DNA of 64,000 nt from Borrelia maritima (GTDB lineage Bacteria > Spirochaetota > Spirochaetia > Borreliales > Borreliaceae), in assembly GCF_008931845.1 (NCBI RefSeq), contig NZ_CP044535.1, positions 1-64,000 on the forward strand, written 5' to 3'. A model generated the notes under the pieces. It was not told the DNA's origin and did no database searches. It saw only the letters and a program-made list of their open reading frames with translations. Below, in pieces: positions 48,461-58,468 of the stretch. Both the position numbers and the translations under genes were made by a program. The first letter of the stretch is position 1, and each line of letters begins with the position of its first letter.

Positions 48461-48679
48461 AAATTAATAAGATTTTTAATAAATTAATAATTTTTAACAA
48501 CTTGTCTACTGTTAACTTTTCCCCCGAAAACCGCCATTTTATTTGCAATAAGCCTAAACAAAACATATATTCTTTTAAATACATTATCATCCAAAAATAA
48601 AAATTAAATTTTAAAATAGCAAAGCTACTTACATTTCAAGATATTTTAAATTACAAAATATTTTTTATATAATACAAAA
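48461..48679. other. Intergenic region with a possible gene remnant
   Basis: This 219-nt stretch upstream of ung has no intact gene. On the minus strand 48590-48461 reads as an open stretch of coding-like character (starting Met-Ile-Met-Tyr-Leu-Lys-Glu-Tyr, with Trp and a G/C-richer patch at 48520-48535), which then runs into the neighbouring gene. I recall B31 having a spoU-type methyltransferase (BB_0052) at this map position; nothing that size fits here. A relic is possible but unproven. Confidence 0.3.
48645..48673 (+). promoter_or_regulatory. Putative promoter of ung giving a leaderless transcript
   Basis: TTTAAA (48645-48650) and a perfect TATAAT (48668-48673), 17 nt apart. The ATG at 48680 starts 7 nt after the -10 box, at the expected transcription start, with no Shine-Dalgarno between. 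Confidence 0.5.
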
Positions 48680-49351
48680 ATGAAAGTAAAAATTGAAAAG
48701 TCTTGGGAAGAAGTTTTAAGTAATGAATTTAACAAAGAATACTTTAAAAAACTTGTAAGATTTATAAAACATGAATATAAAACAAAAAAGGGGAAAATAT
48801 TTCCTCCTCCAAAACTTATATTCAATGCCTTTAATTCTTTGCCATTTAAAGACATAAAAGTAGTAATAATTGGACAAGATCCATATCATGGAAAAAACCA
48901 AGCAAATGGACTTGCTTTTTCTGTAGATTCAGAAATTAAAATTCCACCGTCTTTGCAAAACATATTTAAAGAAATAGAAAATAGTTTAAAAATAAAAACC
49001 ATCCCAAACGGAGATTTAAAGAGATGGGCAACTCAGGGTGTATTTCTAATAAATACAATCTTAACGGTCGAAGAAGGCAAACCTTCCTCTCACAAAGCTA
49101 TTGGATGGGAAATTTTTACAGATGAAGTAATAAAAATAATCTCTAAAAATTTAAAAAATATTGTGTTTATGCTCTGGGGCAATTTAGCAAGAAGTAAAAA
49201 AAGCCTCATTGACCCAACAAAGCATCTAATTCTTGAAACAAGCCATCCATCTCCATATTCAGCAAACAATGGATTTTTAGGATCAAACCACTTTATCAAT
49301 GCTTTAAATTATTTAAAAAAACACAATAAAAATAAAATAAACTTTCAATAA
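48680..49351 (+). CDS. ung: Uracil-DNA glycosylase, family 1
   Basis: Removes uracil from DNA. The water-activating loop G-Q-D-P-Y-H-G and the leucine/histidine loop H-P-S-P-Y-S-A are intact, as is [11 protein letters not shown] in the middle. At 223 aa it is full length. It is the active counterpart to the degenerate family-4-like protein at 12.1 kb. Predicted leaderless (see promoter). It converges on secG with a strong hairpin between. Confidence 0.96.
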   Translation: MKVKIEKSWEEVLSNEFNKEYFKKLVRFIKHEYKTKKGKIFPPPKLIFNAFNSLPFKDIKVVIIGQDPYHGKNQANGLAFSVDSEIKIPPSLQNIFKEIENSLKIKTIPNGDLKRWATQGVFLINTILTVEEGKPSSHKAIGWEIFTDEVIKIISKNLKNIVFMLWGNLARSKKSLIDPTKHLILETSHPSPYSANNGFLGSNHFINALNYLKKHNKNKINFQ

Positions 49352-49398
49352 AATTGATAAATTTAATAATAGTTAATAGCTATTGATTTAAAATTATT

Positions 49399-49426
49399 TT
49401 TACGTAGAGAGCTCTCTCTACGTAAA
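49399..49426. terminator. Strong bidirectional terminator hairpin between ung and secG
   Basis: TTTACGTAGAGAG (49399-49411) and CTCTCTACGTAAA (49414-49426) are perfect complements around a 2-nt centre, effectively a 12-bp stem with a GCTC loop and five G:C pairs. It is the most stable simple hairpin I see in an intergenic region here. It would close the gap-pgk-tpiA-secG operon and ung from opposite sides. Confidence 0.7.
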
Positions 49427-49470
49427 TGCCGACCGACTACAAGCATACATATAACAGCAATCAATTTAGA

Positions 49471-49836
49471 CTATTTTTCTCTCAAATTTTTTTCTTTAGC
49501 TTCATTGATGTTAGCATCTTCTGATTCATTATTTTCATTATCCCAGAAGGTTGAACTATTCTTATTTTCTACCTTTATGTCATTTAGAAAGCTATTATCT
49601 GCTCTTCTAGTATTCATAAAAGATAGTAAAACTACAAAGATGAAAAAGAGCGCTATAAAAAATCCAGTAATTTTTACAGCAACACTCGAAGACTTTGCTC
49701 CAAAAATAGAAGAACTACCTCCCCCAAAAACACCGCCTATTCCATCGCCCTGCTCATCTTGAATTAAAACCAAAAGAATAATAAAAACTGAAACAATCGC
49801 AAAAATTATAAAAACCAAAAATCTAACTAAATCCAA
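49471..49836 (-). CDS. secG: Preprotein translocase subunit SecG
   Basis: Small translocon subunit with two membrane helices (about 5-23 and 52-72) joined by the G-D-G-I-G-G-V-F-G-G-G-S-S-S-I-F-G-A loop that defines SecG. It is 121 residues long; the final 45 residues form a polar, Glu/Asn-rich tail beyond the second helix that many SecGs lack. Last gene of the gap-pgk-tpiA-secG run; a tpiA-secG order is common in bacteria. Confidence 0.93.
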   Translation of the reverse strand: MDLVRFLVFIIFAIVSVFIILLVLIQDEQGDGIGGVFGGGSSSIFGAKSSSVAVKITGFFIALFFIFVVLLSFMNTRRADNSFLNDIKVENKNSSTFWDNENNESEDANINEAKEKNLREK

Positions 49837-49851
49837 AACAAACCTCTTTGA

Positions 49852-50613
49852 CTAAAGAACATTATTAATTATAGATAAAAAAGATTCAGCCTTCAAAGAT
49901 GCTCCACCTATCAGCGCACCATCAATATTAGGCTCATTCATAAGCTCTTTTATGTTGCTAGAATTAACAGAGCCTCCATACTGAATTATAATATTATCTG
50001 AAGCTGACTTTGAATAAAGCTTCATAATTTCAAGTCTAATTGCCTTATGAATCTCTTCTGCTTCCTCTTTTGTTGCAGTTTTGCCCGTTCCAATTGCCCA
50101 AACAGGCTCATAAGCTAAAATTATTCTTGCAATATCCGATTCAGAAACACAATTTAGCCCCTTTTTAACCTGATTTAAAACAACATCTAAAGTTTTTCCA
50201 GAATTCCTTTCATCAAGAGTTTCTCCAACACAAAGAATTAAGTGCTTAAAAGAATGCTTAAGCCCTGTAAGAATCTTTTTATTTATTATTTCATCTGTCT
50301 CTGCTAAATACAATCTACATTCAGAGTGGCCAAGTATAACATATTCTACTCCAAATTCTAAAAGCATTGAAGGTGAAATTTCACTTGTCCTTGCTCCACT
50401 CTCCATATAAGACATGTTCTGAGCGCCAAGAAGAATATTGCTTCCCTTAATACATTCTGAAACCTTAGATAAAGCTGTAAACGGAGGAGTTAACATTATT
50501 ACAATATCATCTTTTAAAGCTTTAACCTCAGATACAATGTTTTTTGCAACAATCGAAGCTTCTGTGCTTGTATAATGCATTTTCCAATTTCCCGCTAAAA
50601 ACGTTTTTCTCAC
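49852..50613 (-). CDS. tpiA: Triosephosphate isomerase
   Basis: Interconverts dihydroxyacetone phosphate and glyceraldehyde 3-phosphate. The active-site residues are Lys in N-W-K-M, His in I-L-G-H-S-E-C-R and Glu in [10 protein letters not shown]; the phosphate loop G-G-S-V-N is intact. I start at the GTG at 50613, one base after the pgk stop, with GGAGAAG 6 nt upstream; this gives 253 aa, the normal length. A longer open frame runs back into pgk but is not part of the protein. Confidence 0.95.
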   Translation of the reverse strand: MRKTFLAGNWKMHYTSTEASIVAKNIVSEVKALKDDIVIMLTPPFTALSKVSECIKGSNILLGAQNMSYMESGARTSEISPSMLLEFGVEYVILGHSECRLYLAETDEIINKKILTGLKHSFKHLILCVGETLDERNSGKTLDVVLNQVKKGLNCVSESDIARIILAYEPVWAIGTGKTATKEEAEEIHKAIRLEIMKLYSKSASDNIIIQYGGSVNSSNIKELMNEPNIDGALIGGASLKAESFLSIINNVL

Positions 50614-50614
50614 T

Positions 50615-51796
50615 TTACTTCTCCAAAACCTTAATACCTGGCAAAATCCTTCCCTCAAGATATTCAAGTGATGCACCCCCACCTGTTGAAACATGAGTGA
50701 TCTTATCAGACAAATTAAACTTATTAACAGCTGCAACTGAATCTCCACCGCCAACAATGGTTAAACCTGAACAAGATGCTACCATTTCGGCAACCTTAGC
50801 AGTTCCTTTTGAAAATAAATCAAATTCAAACACACCAAGAGGACCATTCCAAATTATAGTCTTGGCGGTTTTTACAACCTCTTCAATTTCTTTTAAAGTA
50901 TTAACTCCAACATCCATGCCAATCTTGTTTTCGGGAATATTAAAAGAATCAACATATTCAGGAGTAGAATTTTTATCAAATTCACTTGCTACAACGTGAT
51001 CAAGCGGTAAAATTACTTTAACGCCCAGCTCTTTTGCTTTCTTTAAAAAAGAAGATGCTATATCAATATATTCGGCCTCTAAAAGAGATTCTCCTATGGA
51101 ATATCCCTTAGAATGCAAAAAAGTATAAGCCATTCCACCACCAATTACAACTACATCCGACTTTGATAAAAGCGATTCCAATACTGCAATCTTTGAAGAA
51201 ACCTTAGATCCACCAATAATTGAAATAAATGGTCTTTCAGGATTTTTTAATACTCCCCCTAGGAATTTGTCTTCTTTTTCCATTAAAAATCCACCAACAG
51301 ATGGCAAATAATCAGAAACTCCTACCGTTGAAGCGTGAGCTCTATGAGCTGCGCCAAAGGCGTCATTTACAAAAACATCACCATTCTCAGAAAGTTTTTT
51401 TGCAAAATTTTTATCATTTTTCTCTTCTTCTGCGTAAAACCTTACATTTTCAAGTAATACAACATCGCCATCCTTCATTTGCAAAGTACTATTTACAATT
51501 TCACTTCCAATGCAATCCGAAAGCATCTTGACATCTTGACCCAAAAGCTCTGACAATCTATTGGCAACTGGTTTAAGGGAATATTTAGGATTTTTCTTGC
51601 CTTCTGGTCTACCTAAATGACTTACAAGTACAATCCTAGCCCCTCTTTCTTTCAAATACTCTATTGTAGACAATGCAGCCTTAATTCTAGTATCATCGCC
51701 AATGTTCCCTTCTTTTAAGGGAACATTAAAATCGCATCTTACTAAAGCTCGCTTGCCAGCAAAGTTATTAAAGTCTTTTACTGTTTTTATTGACAT
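50615..51796 (-). CDS. pgk: Phosphoglycerate kinase
   Basis: Makes ATP from 1,3-bisphosphoglycerate. R-C-D-F-N-V-P is the N-terminal substrate loop, S-H-L-G-R-P and G-G-S-K-V-S-S-K follow, and G-G-G-D-S-V-A-A and S-T-G-G-G-A-S-L-E close the C-terminal nucleotide domain. Length 393 aa is standard. It follows gap by 24 nt and is coupled to tpiA. Confidence 0.97.
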   Translation of the reverse strand: MSIKTVKDFNNFAGKRALVRCDFNVPLKEGNIGDDTRIKAALSTIEYLKERGARIVLVSHLGRPEGKKNPKYSLKPVANRLSELLGQDVKMLSDCIGSEIVNSTLQMKDGDVVLLENVRFYAEEEKNDKNFAKKLSENGDVFVNDAFGAAHRAHASTVGVSDYLPSVGGFLMEKEDKFLGGVLKNPERPFISIIGGSKVSSKIAVLESLLSKSDVVVIGGGMAYTFLHSKGYSIGESLLEAEYIDIASSFLKKAKELGVKVILPLDHVVASEFDKNSTPEYVDSFNIPENKIGMDVGVNTLKEIEEVVKTAKTIIWNGPLGVFEFDLFSKGTAKVAEMVASCSGLTIVGGGDSVAAVNKFNLSDKITHVSTGGGASLEYLEGRILPGIKVLEK

Positions 51797-51820
51797 TTTT
51801 TACCTTACAAACATTTCTAC

Positions 51821-52828
51821 TTATTTTACCAATTTTTGAGCAAGATCAACTACTCTGGTAGAATACCCAAACTCGTTGTCATACCATGACAACACCTTTG
51901 CAAATCCATTTTCAAGAACCATTGTCTCAAGACCATCAACAATAGAAGAATGAGAATTCCCTTTTATATCTGAAGATACAATTGGATCTTCTGTATACCC
52001 TAAAATACCTTTAAGCTCGGGTGTTTCTGATGCCTTTTTGAGAACAGAATTAATTTCCTCTTTTGTAACATCTTTTTTCTTAAGTTGAACTGTAAGATCA
52101 ACAATTGAGCCTGTTGGCACGGGCACTCTCATTGAAGTCCCATTTAACTTTCCCTTAAGTTCAGGCAAAACAAGTCCAACCGCTTTTGCAGCGCCAGTTG
52201 AAGTTGGAATAATAGAAAGCGCACCAGCTCTTGCTCTTCTAAGATCAGAATGAGGAAGATCCAAAATTCTTTGATCATTAGTATAAGCATGAACAGTTGT
52301 CATAAGTCCTTGTTCAATTCCAAATGATTCATGAAGTACTTTTGCAAGAGGAGCCAAGCAATTGGTTGTACATGAAGCATTTGAAACAGCCTTTAAATCA
52401 GAATTAACATCGTGATCATTTACACCAAGAACTATTGTTTTAATCTCATCCTTAGCAGGAACTGTTAAAATAACTTTTTTAGCACCAGCATGATTTACGT
52501 GATCAAGATACCCCCCCTTATCACTAGTTGCTGATGAAAAAACACCTGTTGACTCAATTACAACATCAATTCCAAGCTTTGCCCAAGGAAGATTTTTAGG
52601 ATCTCTCTCAGCAATAATTTTTATTTCTCTTCCATCCACAACAATAGCGCCATCTCTTGACTCAACTTTTTTATTATATACTCCAAAGGTCGAATCATAC
52701 TTTAAAAGATGTGCAAGAGTTTTAGGATCTGTTAAATCATTTATTGCAACAACATCAATTCCTCTTTCAAAAGCAATCTTAAAAACATTTCTACCAATAC
52801 GACCAAAACCATTAATAGCCAATTTCAT
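51821..52828 (-). CDS. gap: Glyceraldehyde-3-phosphate dehydrogenase, type I
   Basis: NAD-dependent glycolytic enzyme (335 aa). The Rossmann start G-F-G-R-I-G-R and catalytic cysteine in S-N-A-S-C-T-T-N-C are present; W-Y-D-N-E-x-G-Y ends the fold. A strong Shine-Dalgarno (GGAGG) and the promoter at 52871-52900 head the gap-pgk-tpiA-secG operon. The codon use is less AT-biased than in neighbours, as in highly expressed genes. Confidence 0.97.
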   Translation of the reverse strand: MKLAINGFGRIGRNVFKIAFERGIDVVAINDLTDPKTLAHLLKYDSTFGVYNKKVESRDGAIVVDGREIKIIAERDPKNLPWAKLGIDVVIESTGVFSSATSDKGGYLDHVNHAGAKKVILTVPAKDEIKTIVLGVNDHDVNSDLKAVSNASCTTNCLAPLAKVLHESFGIEQGLMTTVHAYTNDQRILDLPHSDLRRARAGALSIIPTSTGAAKAVGLVLPELKGKLNGTSMRVPVPTGSIVDLTVQLKKKDVTKEEINSVLKKASETPELKGILGYTEDPIVSSDIKGNSHSSIVDGLETMVLENGFAKVLSWYDNEFGYSTRVVDLAQKLVK

Positions 52829-52870
52829 ACAAAATCCTCCAATTTTTTTGATTTTATTCTTACTAGAATT

Positions 52871-52900
52871 ATTAAATCACAAATTAATAACAAGTGTCAA
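52871..52900 (-). promoter_or_regulatory. Sigma-70 promoter of the glycolytic operon
   Basis: On the minus strand, a perfect TTGACA (52900-52895) and TTTAAT (52876-52871) are 18 nt apart, beginning 2 nt after the stop codon of the upstream TPR gene. A start near 52864 leaves a 35-nt leader with GGAGG before gap. Confidence 0.7.
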
Positions 52901-52901
52901 A

Positions 52902-54893
52902 CTATCTTTTTACAAGTACGGTAGCTCCCTCTTGAATATAATCCTTTAAAAACGTAGAAGATTTCATTGTACCTCTAGAAATATAATCGCTTATATCTTC
53001 AACTAAAATCTCTCCCAAAATATCTGATTTTTTGTAAACAATAAAACTAGAGTCTCTAGTATCACCGTTTAAAGCACCTTCCTTAAGAATTAAAAAAACA
53101 TCACCCTTTACAACTCCATTTACTTGACCAAGATTAATAAGAGCATCGTCATTTTTAATTTGAAGGATCTTGCCTTTTTTAGGCAAATAATCATGAAAAT
53201 CTTTAGAAAGGGAATTTAAAGCATTGCTTAAATAATTAACACCCCCCACATTATAAGAAAAAGAACCAACCTTAATCCCTGTTTTCCCTGAAAAAATATT
53301 TACTACCAAAGTAGCTGAATTTTTCAAAATGTCTGCATTAAAATCAAAAATTAAAAACAAATCCAAATTATTATTTCTAGAATAAGAAAATCCTTCGGAA
53401 AAATTATTAATCATATAATCTCTATTTTTATTGTAATCAAAATTATAGTTAACTATTTCTATATTCAAATTGCGCTCAAGCACCCTTTCAGCATATCTTA
53501 ATATCAAATCGTTTGCCCCAAAAACCTTATTCTCACTTTTAGTAAAAATAGCTATTCTATAAACCATTCTGTCATCATAAAGTTTATTAAAATCAGAAAT
53601 ACTTTTATATCCGTATTTATAAAATAAAGATTTTCTAACATCAAAAGACACAACATCATAAAAATCCAAAATTCTAGAATCAGTAGAACCTCTCTGTTTT
53701 GCCAAATAAAAAAGCTGCTCATAAGCCATAATATCTAAATTCATAAGCTTATATATTTTTGAAAGCAAAAACCTAGCACTATCATTGTCAGGCCAAATGT
53801 CAACAGCATTTTTTGCATGAAACAGTGCTTTGTTTAAATTTAAAGATTTAAAAGCTTTAAGTCCTTCATTTTCATAATGCTTAGAAATTTTAACATTGGA
53901 ATCATTCTTCAAAAAATTTCTAAAATTAGATGCAAAAAAACTTTCCTCAAGAGCAATATTATAAAATTCTAAATCTTTTTTGAGATTTTTAGCTCGCTCT
54001 AAATTTAAAATAGCATTTTCAACATTCCCAAATTTTAAGTAAGAATACCCCAATAAATAATAAAGTTCATCAGAATCTTTATTGACCAAAATAGCTTTCT
54101 GTAATGCTTCAATTGCGTCCTCATATTTAAATTCATGCAAATAAACAAGCGCTAGCAATCGGTACGCATCAACAACTCCAAAATCTTTATAAGAACTTTC
54201 AATTAAAGCCAAATAATTTAAAGCATACTTTTCAGCAAGACCTAAATTATTAACACTAATATAAAATTCAGCTACTCTTTTATGAAAATCTGGAAAAGAT
54301 AAAAAATTTACCCTAACTTTATTTATCAAATGCCTAATCTTGTCATGCATTCCCAACCTTTGATAAATATCAATAAGATGTTCAAACGCACTATAATTAT
54401 TTTGACTATAATCAAGAATAGACAAATAATAATTAGCAGCAGCGATGAATAATCCATTTTTTTCAAAAATTGAAGCAAGTCCAACCAAAGCATCAATATT
54501 ATTTTTCTGTTTAACTAAAACCTCAGAATAGATTTTTTTTGCTTGATCAATTTTATTATTTTTAAGCAATATATTTGCATAAAGAATTTTATACTCAATG
54601 TCTTCATTAGACATTTTATAGGCTTTCTCTATGAAAAATTGTGCTTGAGTATATATCTTAAGAAAATAATAAATTGATGCAATAAATTTATAAGCTTCAT
54701 AATAATTAGGATTAATTTTTATAGCCTCAACAAGCTCATCAATAGCATCATAATACCTTTTAGATAAATAATATTCATGAGCCTTTTGATAATACCCCAA
54801 TGCTGTATTATCACTACTAGCTAACAGAGCACTAAAATTAAAAAAAAATAACATTTTAAAAAGGAATAACATTAAAAATCGATTAAAATTCAT
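52902..54893 (-). CDS. Exported tetratricopeptide-repeat protein
   Basis: A 663-residue protein with a signal peptide (residues 1-25) followed by about ten TPR units from residue 29 to 400 (for instance A-H-E-Y-Y-L-S-K-R-Y-Y-D-A-I-D-E-L and A-L-V-Y-L-H-E-F-K-Y-E-D-A-I-E-A-L). A beta-rich C-terminal domain (about 440-663) follows. A periplasmic or surface scaffolding role is likely but unproven; B31 BB_0058. Its ATG overlaps the tlyC stop by 4 nt. Confidence 0.8.
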   Translation of the reverse strand: MNFNRFLMLFLFKMLFFFNFSALLASSDNTALGYYQKAHEYYLSKRYYDAIDELVEAIKINPNYYEAYKFIASIYYFLKIYTQAQFFIEKAYKMSNEDIEYKILYANILLKNNKIDQAKKIYSEVLVKQKNNIDALVGLASIFEKNGLFIAAANYYLSILDYSQNNYSAFEHLIDIYQRLGMHDKIRHLINKVRVNFLSFPDFHKRVAEFYISVNNLGLAEKYALNYLALIESSYKDFGVVDAYRLLALVYLHEFKYEDAIEALQKAILVNKDSDELYYLLGYSYLKFGNVENAILNLERAKNLKKDLEFYNIALEESFFASNFRNFLKNDSNVKISKHYENEGLKAFKSLNLNKALFHAKNAVDIWPDNDSARFLLSKIYKLMNLDIMAYEQLFYLAKQRGSTDSRILDFYDVVSFDVRKSLFYKYGYKSISDFNKLYDDRMVYRIAIFTKSENKVFGANDLILRYAERVLERNLNIEIVNYNFDYNKNRDYMINNFSEGFSYSRNNNLDLFLIFDFNADILKNSATLVVNIFSGKTGIKVGSFSYNVGGVNYLSNALNSLSKDFHDYLPKKGKILQIKNDDALINLGQVNGVVKGDVFLILKEGALNGDTRDSSFIVYKKSDILGEILVEDISDYISRGTMKSSTFLKDYIQEGATVLVKR

Positions 54894-55669
54894 AAACCTT
54901 CCTTATTGGAAATCTTTATTACCTTAATATTTCTTTGATGCATATTTTTAATCGAAAAAACTAAATTGCCATATTCTACCTTTTCATTTTTCAAAGGAAT
55001 CCTCCCAAAAAGATCATAAACAAAACCACCAAGAGTATCAAAATCTCCATTTGGCAAATTTAAATTAAGCTTTTCATTTAAATCCTCTATTAAAATTCTC
55101 GCATCACAAAGATAAGACCCATCATCAAGAAAAACTATTTCATCAAGCTCATTGTCAAATTCATCCTGAATATCACCCACTATCTCTTCAAGAATATCTT
55201 CAAGAGTTACAAGGCCTGAAACCCCACCATACTCATCAACTACAATTGCAATATGAACATGATTTTCTTGAAATTCTTTTAAAAGAGAATCCGTTTTTTT
55301 GCTTTCAGGAACAAACATAACCTTACGCATAATATCTTTTAAATCTATTTCGTAGAAATCCTTTTTGCACATATGCAATAGTATGTCTCTTGTATGAATT
55401 ATCCCAACAATATTATCAATAGTGCCATGATACACAGGAAATCTTGAATGACTACTAGATGTTACAACCTTTAAAAGCTCATCCTTGCTCTTAGCATAAT
55501 CAACAAATATGACTCCTATTCTAGGAACCATTATCTCTTTTACAATAGTCTCTTTAAGAGCATTGAAATTTTTTATCAAAGAAGTTTCAATATTCGATTT
55601 ATCTTCAATATCATTTTTTGGGCTTCCTTTTTTCTTTTTTTTATTTTTAAAATTAAAAAATCCCAACAT
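54890..55669 (-). CDS. tlyC: CBS-domain protein of the CorC/TlyC family
   Basis: A 259-residue cytosolic protein with two CBS domains (about 45-170: M-V-P-R-I-G-V-I-F-V, F-P-V-Y-H-G-T-I-D-N-I-V-G-I, V-V-D-E-Y-G-G-V-S-G-L-V-T-L-E-D-I-L-E-E-I-V-G) and a C-terminal CorC_HlyC domain (D-F-D-T-L-G-G-F-V). It lacks the membrane DUF21 part of longer relatives. The family is named after a Brachyspira hemolysin; a role in Mg/Co efflux or adenosine-ligand sensing is more likely. Directly adjacent to ybeY, a linkage seen in many bacteria. Confidence 0.88.
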   Translation of the reverse strand: MLGFFNFKNKKKKKGSPKNDIEDKSNIETSLIKNFNALKETIVKEIMVPRIGVIFVDYAKSKDELLKVVTSSSHSRFPVYHGTIDNIVGIIHTRDILLHMCKKDFYEIDLKDIMRKVMFVPESKKTDSLLKEFQENHVHIAIVVDEYGGVSGLVTLEDILEEIVGDIQDEFDNELDEIVFLDDGSYLCDARILIEDLNEKLNLNLPNGDFDTLGGFVYDLFGRIPLKNEKVEYGNLVFSIKNMHQRNIKVIKISNKEGL

Positions 55670-56128
55670 CTAAAATACCCTTTTATTTTTTCTTAAGATA
55701 TTTTCTTGAAGAATCAACATACCTTCCTTTTGAAAATCATTAGTTTCATGCTTATATCCCATTAAATGCAAAATCCCATGAATAGTGACACGCTGAAGCT
55801 CCTCGTAAATTTCAACATTAAACTCTTGAGAACTAAATTTTAAATATTCAAAAGATATTATGAGATCTCCTTGTATTTTATAATTTATGCTATCAACTAA
55901 ATCTTCGTTAAGTTCATTATAATTAAAAGAAAGAACATCGGTCGGCTCATCCTTGTTTCTGAACTTATTGTTCAATTTTTGTATATAAACATTATCACAA
56001 AGAATAACTGAAAGTTCAAAATCACTAATAGAAAGAGTATTTAAAACGGATAAAATAAAATCATAAAAAACACTAAGATGTTCAAATTTAATATTTTCTA
56101 CCAATAAATTTAAATCAGATTTGGACAA
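55670..56128 (-). CDS. ybeY: Endoribonuclease YbeY
   Basis: Metal-dependent RNase for 16S rRNA maturation and ribosome quality control. The zinc site [11 protein letters not shown] (HxxxHxxxxxH) is intact, preceded by E-P-T-D-V-L-S-F. 152 aa, normal length. Its stop abuts the tlyC start. Confidence 0.95.
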   Translation of the reverse strand: MSKSDLNLLVENIKFEHLSVFYDFILSVLNTLSISDFELSVILCDNVYIQKLNNKFRNKDEPTDVLSFNYNELNEDLVDSINYKIQGDLIISFEYLKFSSQEFNVEIYEELQRVTIHGILHLMGYKHETNDFQKEGMLILQENILRKNKRVF

Positions 56129-56211
56129 ATTAACTATACCCTAGAATAATCCATATATAAACTTACATATAATTTAATTGCTATAGTAATTAAATTATTT
56201 TATTTTGCAAA

Positions 56212-56565
56212 CTAAAACCCAAAAAAATCCTTAATTATATTTTCAAAAGCATCTTCTTGTAAAAAGCCAACAGAAACCTTTGGTTTGCCATCAACAGGAA
56301 TAAAAAGAATAGTTGGAAGACTTTGCACTTTAAGAACAGAAGCAATATCTTGTTCTTTATCTGTATCTACTTTGTAAAAATCAATACTATTCTCGTACTT
56401 TTTAGAAAGTTTTTCAAAAACCGGAGAAAGCATTCTACATGGACCACACCAATCAGCATAAAAATCAATAATTGCAGACCGCTCGCCCTTAAAACTCCAT
56501 TCTTTATCATTCTCATAATCAAAAACTTTAGCAATAAAATCTTCTTTGGTTAAAGAAATAGCCAT
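56212..56565 (-). CDS. trxA: Thioredoxin
   Basis: Cytosolic disulfide reductant (117 aa). The active site D-W-C-G-P-C-R-M and cis-proline in S-L-P-T-I are intact, with F-Y-A, V-D-T-D-K and G-F-L-Q. Slightly longer N-terminus than E. coli Trx. A TATAAT precedes the ATG by only 2 nt on the minus strand; an earlier one on the same strand near 56598 is better placed. Confidence 0.94.
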   Translation of the reverse strand: MAISLTKEDFIAKVFDYENDKEWSFKGERSAIIDFYADWCGPCRMLSPVFEKLSKKYENSIDFYKVDTDKEQDIASVLKVQSLPTILFIPVDGKPKVSVGFLQEDAFENIIKDFFGF

Positions 56566-56638
56566 ATATTATACATGCCCCCCTATCGACTTAAAATTAT
56601 ATCACAAATACAATATTAATAATAAGGAATTATAAGAA

Positions 56639-57355
56639 ATGAATCTAATGTTAATAACTTTTGATGAATTTAAAAAAGGAATTTCACTAAATGACGCTAG
56701 GACAGAACATCTTATTAAAATCTTAAAATTAAAAGATAACGACAAATTTAAATTTGGAATTATTGGAGAAAAAAACATTTACCATTGCATTTACAAAAAA
56801 GACAAAAAACTATTTTTCAAGAAAATTTCTAAAATAGGAGAATCTAATAAACTTAAAAAATTAAATGTACTAATTGGAATGATAAGGCCAATTGTTGCTA
56901 AAAGAATAATAAAAGAACTTGCTAGTATTGGGATATGCGAAATAATTTTTTTTAACGCTGAGCTTACTGAAAAATCATATTTAAATTCTAAAATCTTTAA
57001 AAACAATGATTACGAAAAGTATTTAATAGCCGGAGCAATGCAAGGAGGGGTAACTTACCTGCCTAAAATAAAAATTATTAAAAATTTGAAAGATAGCCTT
57101 AAATATATTAAACAAAAAAATTTTGAAATAAAAATATTGCTTGAAAAAGATAGCAAAAAAAATTTAATGGATATAAAACAAGCAGATAATTTAACTATTA
57201 TTGTGGGACCTGAGAGGGGATTTACAGAAAAAGAAAAACAATTAATAACACAAAATAATTTCTCCTCTTACAGTATATCCTCAAACATTCTAAGAACAGA
57301 AACAGCCATAATTGCTGGATCTATTATTGCTGCAGCTAAACTAATTAATATGTAA
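56639..57355 (+). CDS. rsmE: 16S rRNA (uracil1498-N3)-methyltransferase
   Basis: SPOUT-class methyltransferase (238 aa) modifying U1498 in the decoding site. The N-terminal PUA-like part is followed by G-A-M-Q-G-G-V-T-Y-L-P-K and the knot motifs I-V-G-P-E-R-G-F-T-E-K-E and I-L-R-T-E-T-A-I, all typical of RsmE. Read alone, rightward, from the divergent region with trxA. Confidence 0.93.
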   Translation: MNLMLITFDEFKKGISLNDARTEHLIKILKLKDNDKFKFGIIGEKNIYHCIYKKDKKLFFKKISKIGESNKLKKLNVLIGMIRPIVAKRIIKELASIGICEIIFFNAELTEKSYLNSKIFKNNDYEKYLIAGAMQGGVTYLPKIKIIKNLKDSLKYIKQKNFEIKILLEKDSKKNLMDIKQADNLTIIVGPERGFTEKEKQLITQNNFSSYSISSNILRTETAIIAGSIIAAAKLINM

Positions 57356-57411
57356 TATGATTTTATGTTAGAAATTTTTTTATTATTTTAAGCCAATTCG
57401 TTTAAACAAAA

Positions 57412-58419
57412 TTAATTTATAACTGTTTGATTGATAAGCTTATCATAAATATAAAGCTCAATCTTAGAGCCTTTGTAAACCTCATAAGGCAATTTAATCA
57501 ATCCTCCCATCGACTTGAAGGAATAAATCAAAGAATTTTCACCATCCAAACCTTTTAGCCTAACAGATATATCAACATAAGATGGATGTTGCCTTAATTT
57601 ATAAGTCAAAATTCCAAAAGCAATTTTATTGTCAACCTTGGGTCTTGCAATAGTAATTAAAATTCTATTTGATTCATTTATTTTAGTTCCAGGCAGAATA
57701 GACTGAGAAACAACATTCCCAAAATCACTCGTATTTACCAAATCAATGTCAAAGTTAATATTATCATTCAAAAGAGAAACAACAACATCTTTATAATAAA
57801 TTCCAACATAATTTTTCGCATATTTGTCCAAACGGTCTTTGCCCTTGCTAATTAAAAATTGAAGATCTGTTAAACTTGATATTTGACTACCTGGCGATGG
57901 ATTTTGACGAATTATTATACCCTTCGGTAATTCGCTCTCAACCTCAAGAGGTTTAACAATATGGTAAAGCAATTTAGAATTATCAAAAGAATTTGCCTTT
58001 AAATTAATAATAACATCGTCAATGTTTTTGCCAATAAAACTATCAACGCTGTTTATTACAGCCCCTTTGCTAATGAAAATTATGACCTTATTATTATGCC
58101 TTAAAACAGTTCCTGGCTTTGGGCCCTGTTCTATCACTTTCCCTTTGTCAAGAGCACTTGAAGAAAATTTAAATTCAATGTGTGGAATTAAATCTTTTCT
58201 CTGCAATTCAAGAATAGCATCTTCAATACTAAGAGAATAAAGATTCGGAACAACTGCAATCTCCTTATTTTCCAAAACCATAAAGAAAACTGCAAAAGCA
58301 ACAATTAAAGATCCAAAAATAACTAAAAGCAAACCCTTGATTGTAGTTTTAGGCAAAATTAATATTTCATCATTACAATTTTTGTCACTCTGAGTCAGAT
58401 CTAATTTATCTTTAAACAA
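57412..58419 (-). CDS. Membrane protein with three PASTA domains, no kinase
   Basis: A 335-residue protein: short cytoplasmic tail with one Cys, membrane helix at about 28-49, and three PASTA repeats (about 52-119, 120-194 and 198-258), the first with a clear V-P-N-L-Y-S-L-S-I-E-D-A and Q-G-P-K-P-G-T-V-L. An unrelated C-terminal domain (260-335) follows. PASTA domains bind peptidoglycan fragments, usually fused to PknB-type kinases or class B PBPs; here neither is attached. The start is a TTG (58419) with GGAG 5 nt upstream. B31 position BB_0063. Confidence 0.85.
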   Translation of the reverse strand: MFKDKLDLTQSDKNCNDEILILPKTTIKGLLLVIFGSLIVAFAVFFMVLENKEIAVVPNLYSLSIEDAILELQRKDLIPHIEFKFSSSALDKGKVIEQGPKPGTVLRHNNKVIIFISKGAVINSVDSFIGKNIDDVIINLKANSFDNSKLLYHIVKPLEVESELPKGIIIRQNPSPGSQISSLTDLQFLISKGKDRLDKYAKNYVGIYYKDVVVSLLNDNINFDIDLVNTSDFGNVVSQSILPGTKINESNRILITIARPKVDNKIAFGILTYKLRQHPSYVDISVRLKGLDGENSLIYSFKSMGGLIKLPYEVYKGSKIELYIYDKLINQTVIN

Positions 58420-58468
58420 TTCCTCTCCATTAGAAAATTTATTCTCTAGATTGTTATTATTATTAAAA

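Noticed and set aside
50614..50757. Longer N-terminus for triosephosphate isomerase
   Set aside because: The extra residues are pgk read in another frame; TIM proteins start at the N-W-K region and the GTG at 50613 has a good ribosome site.
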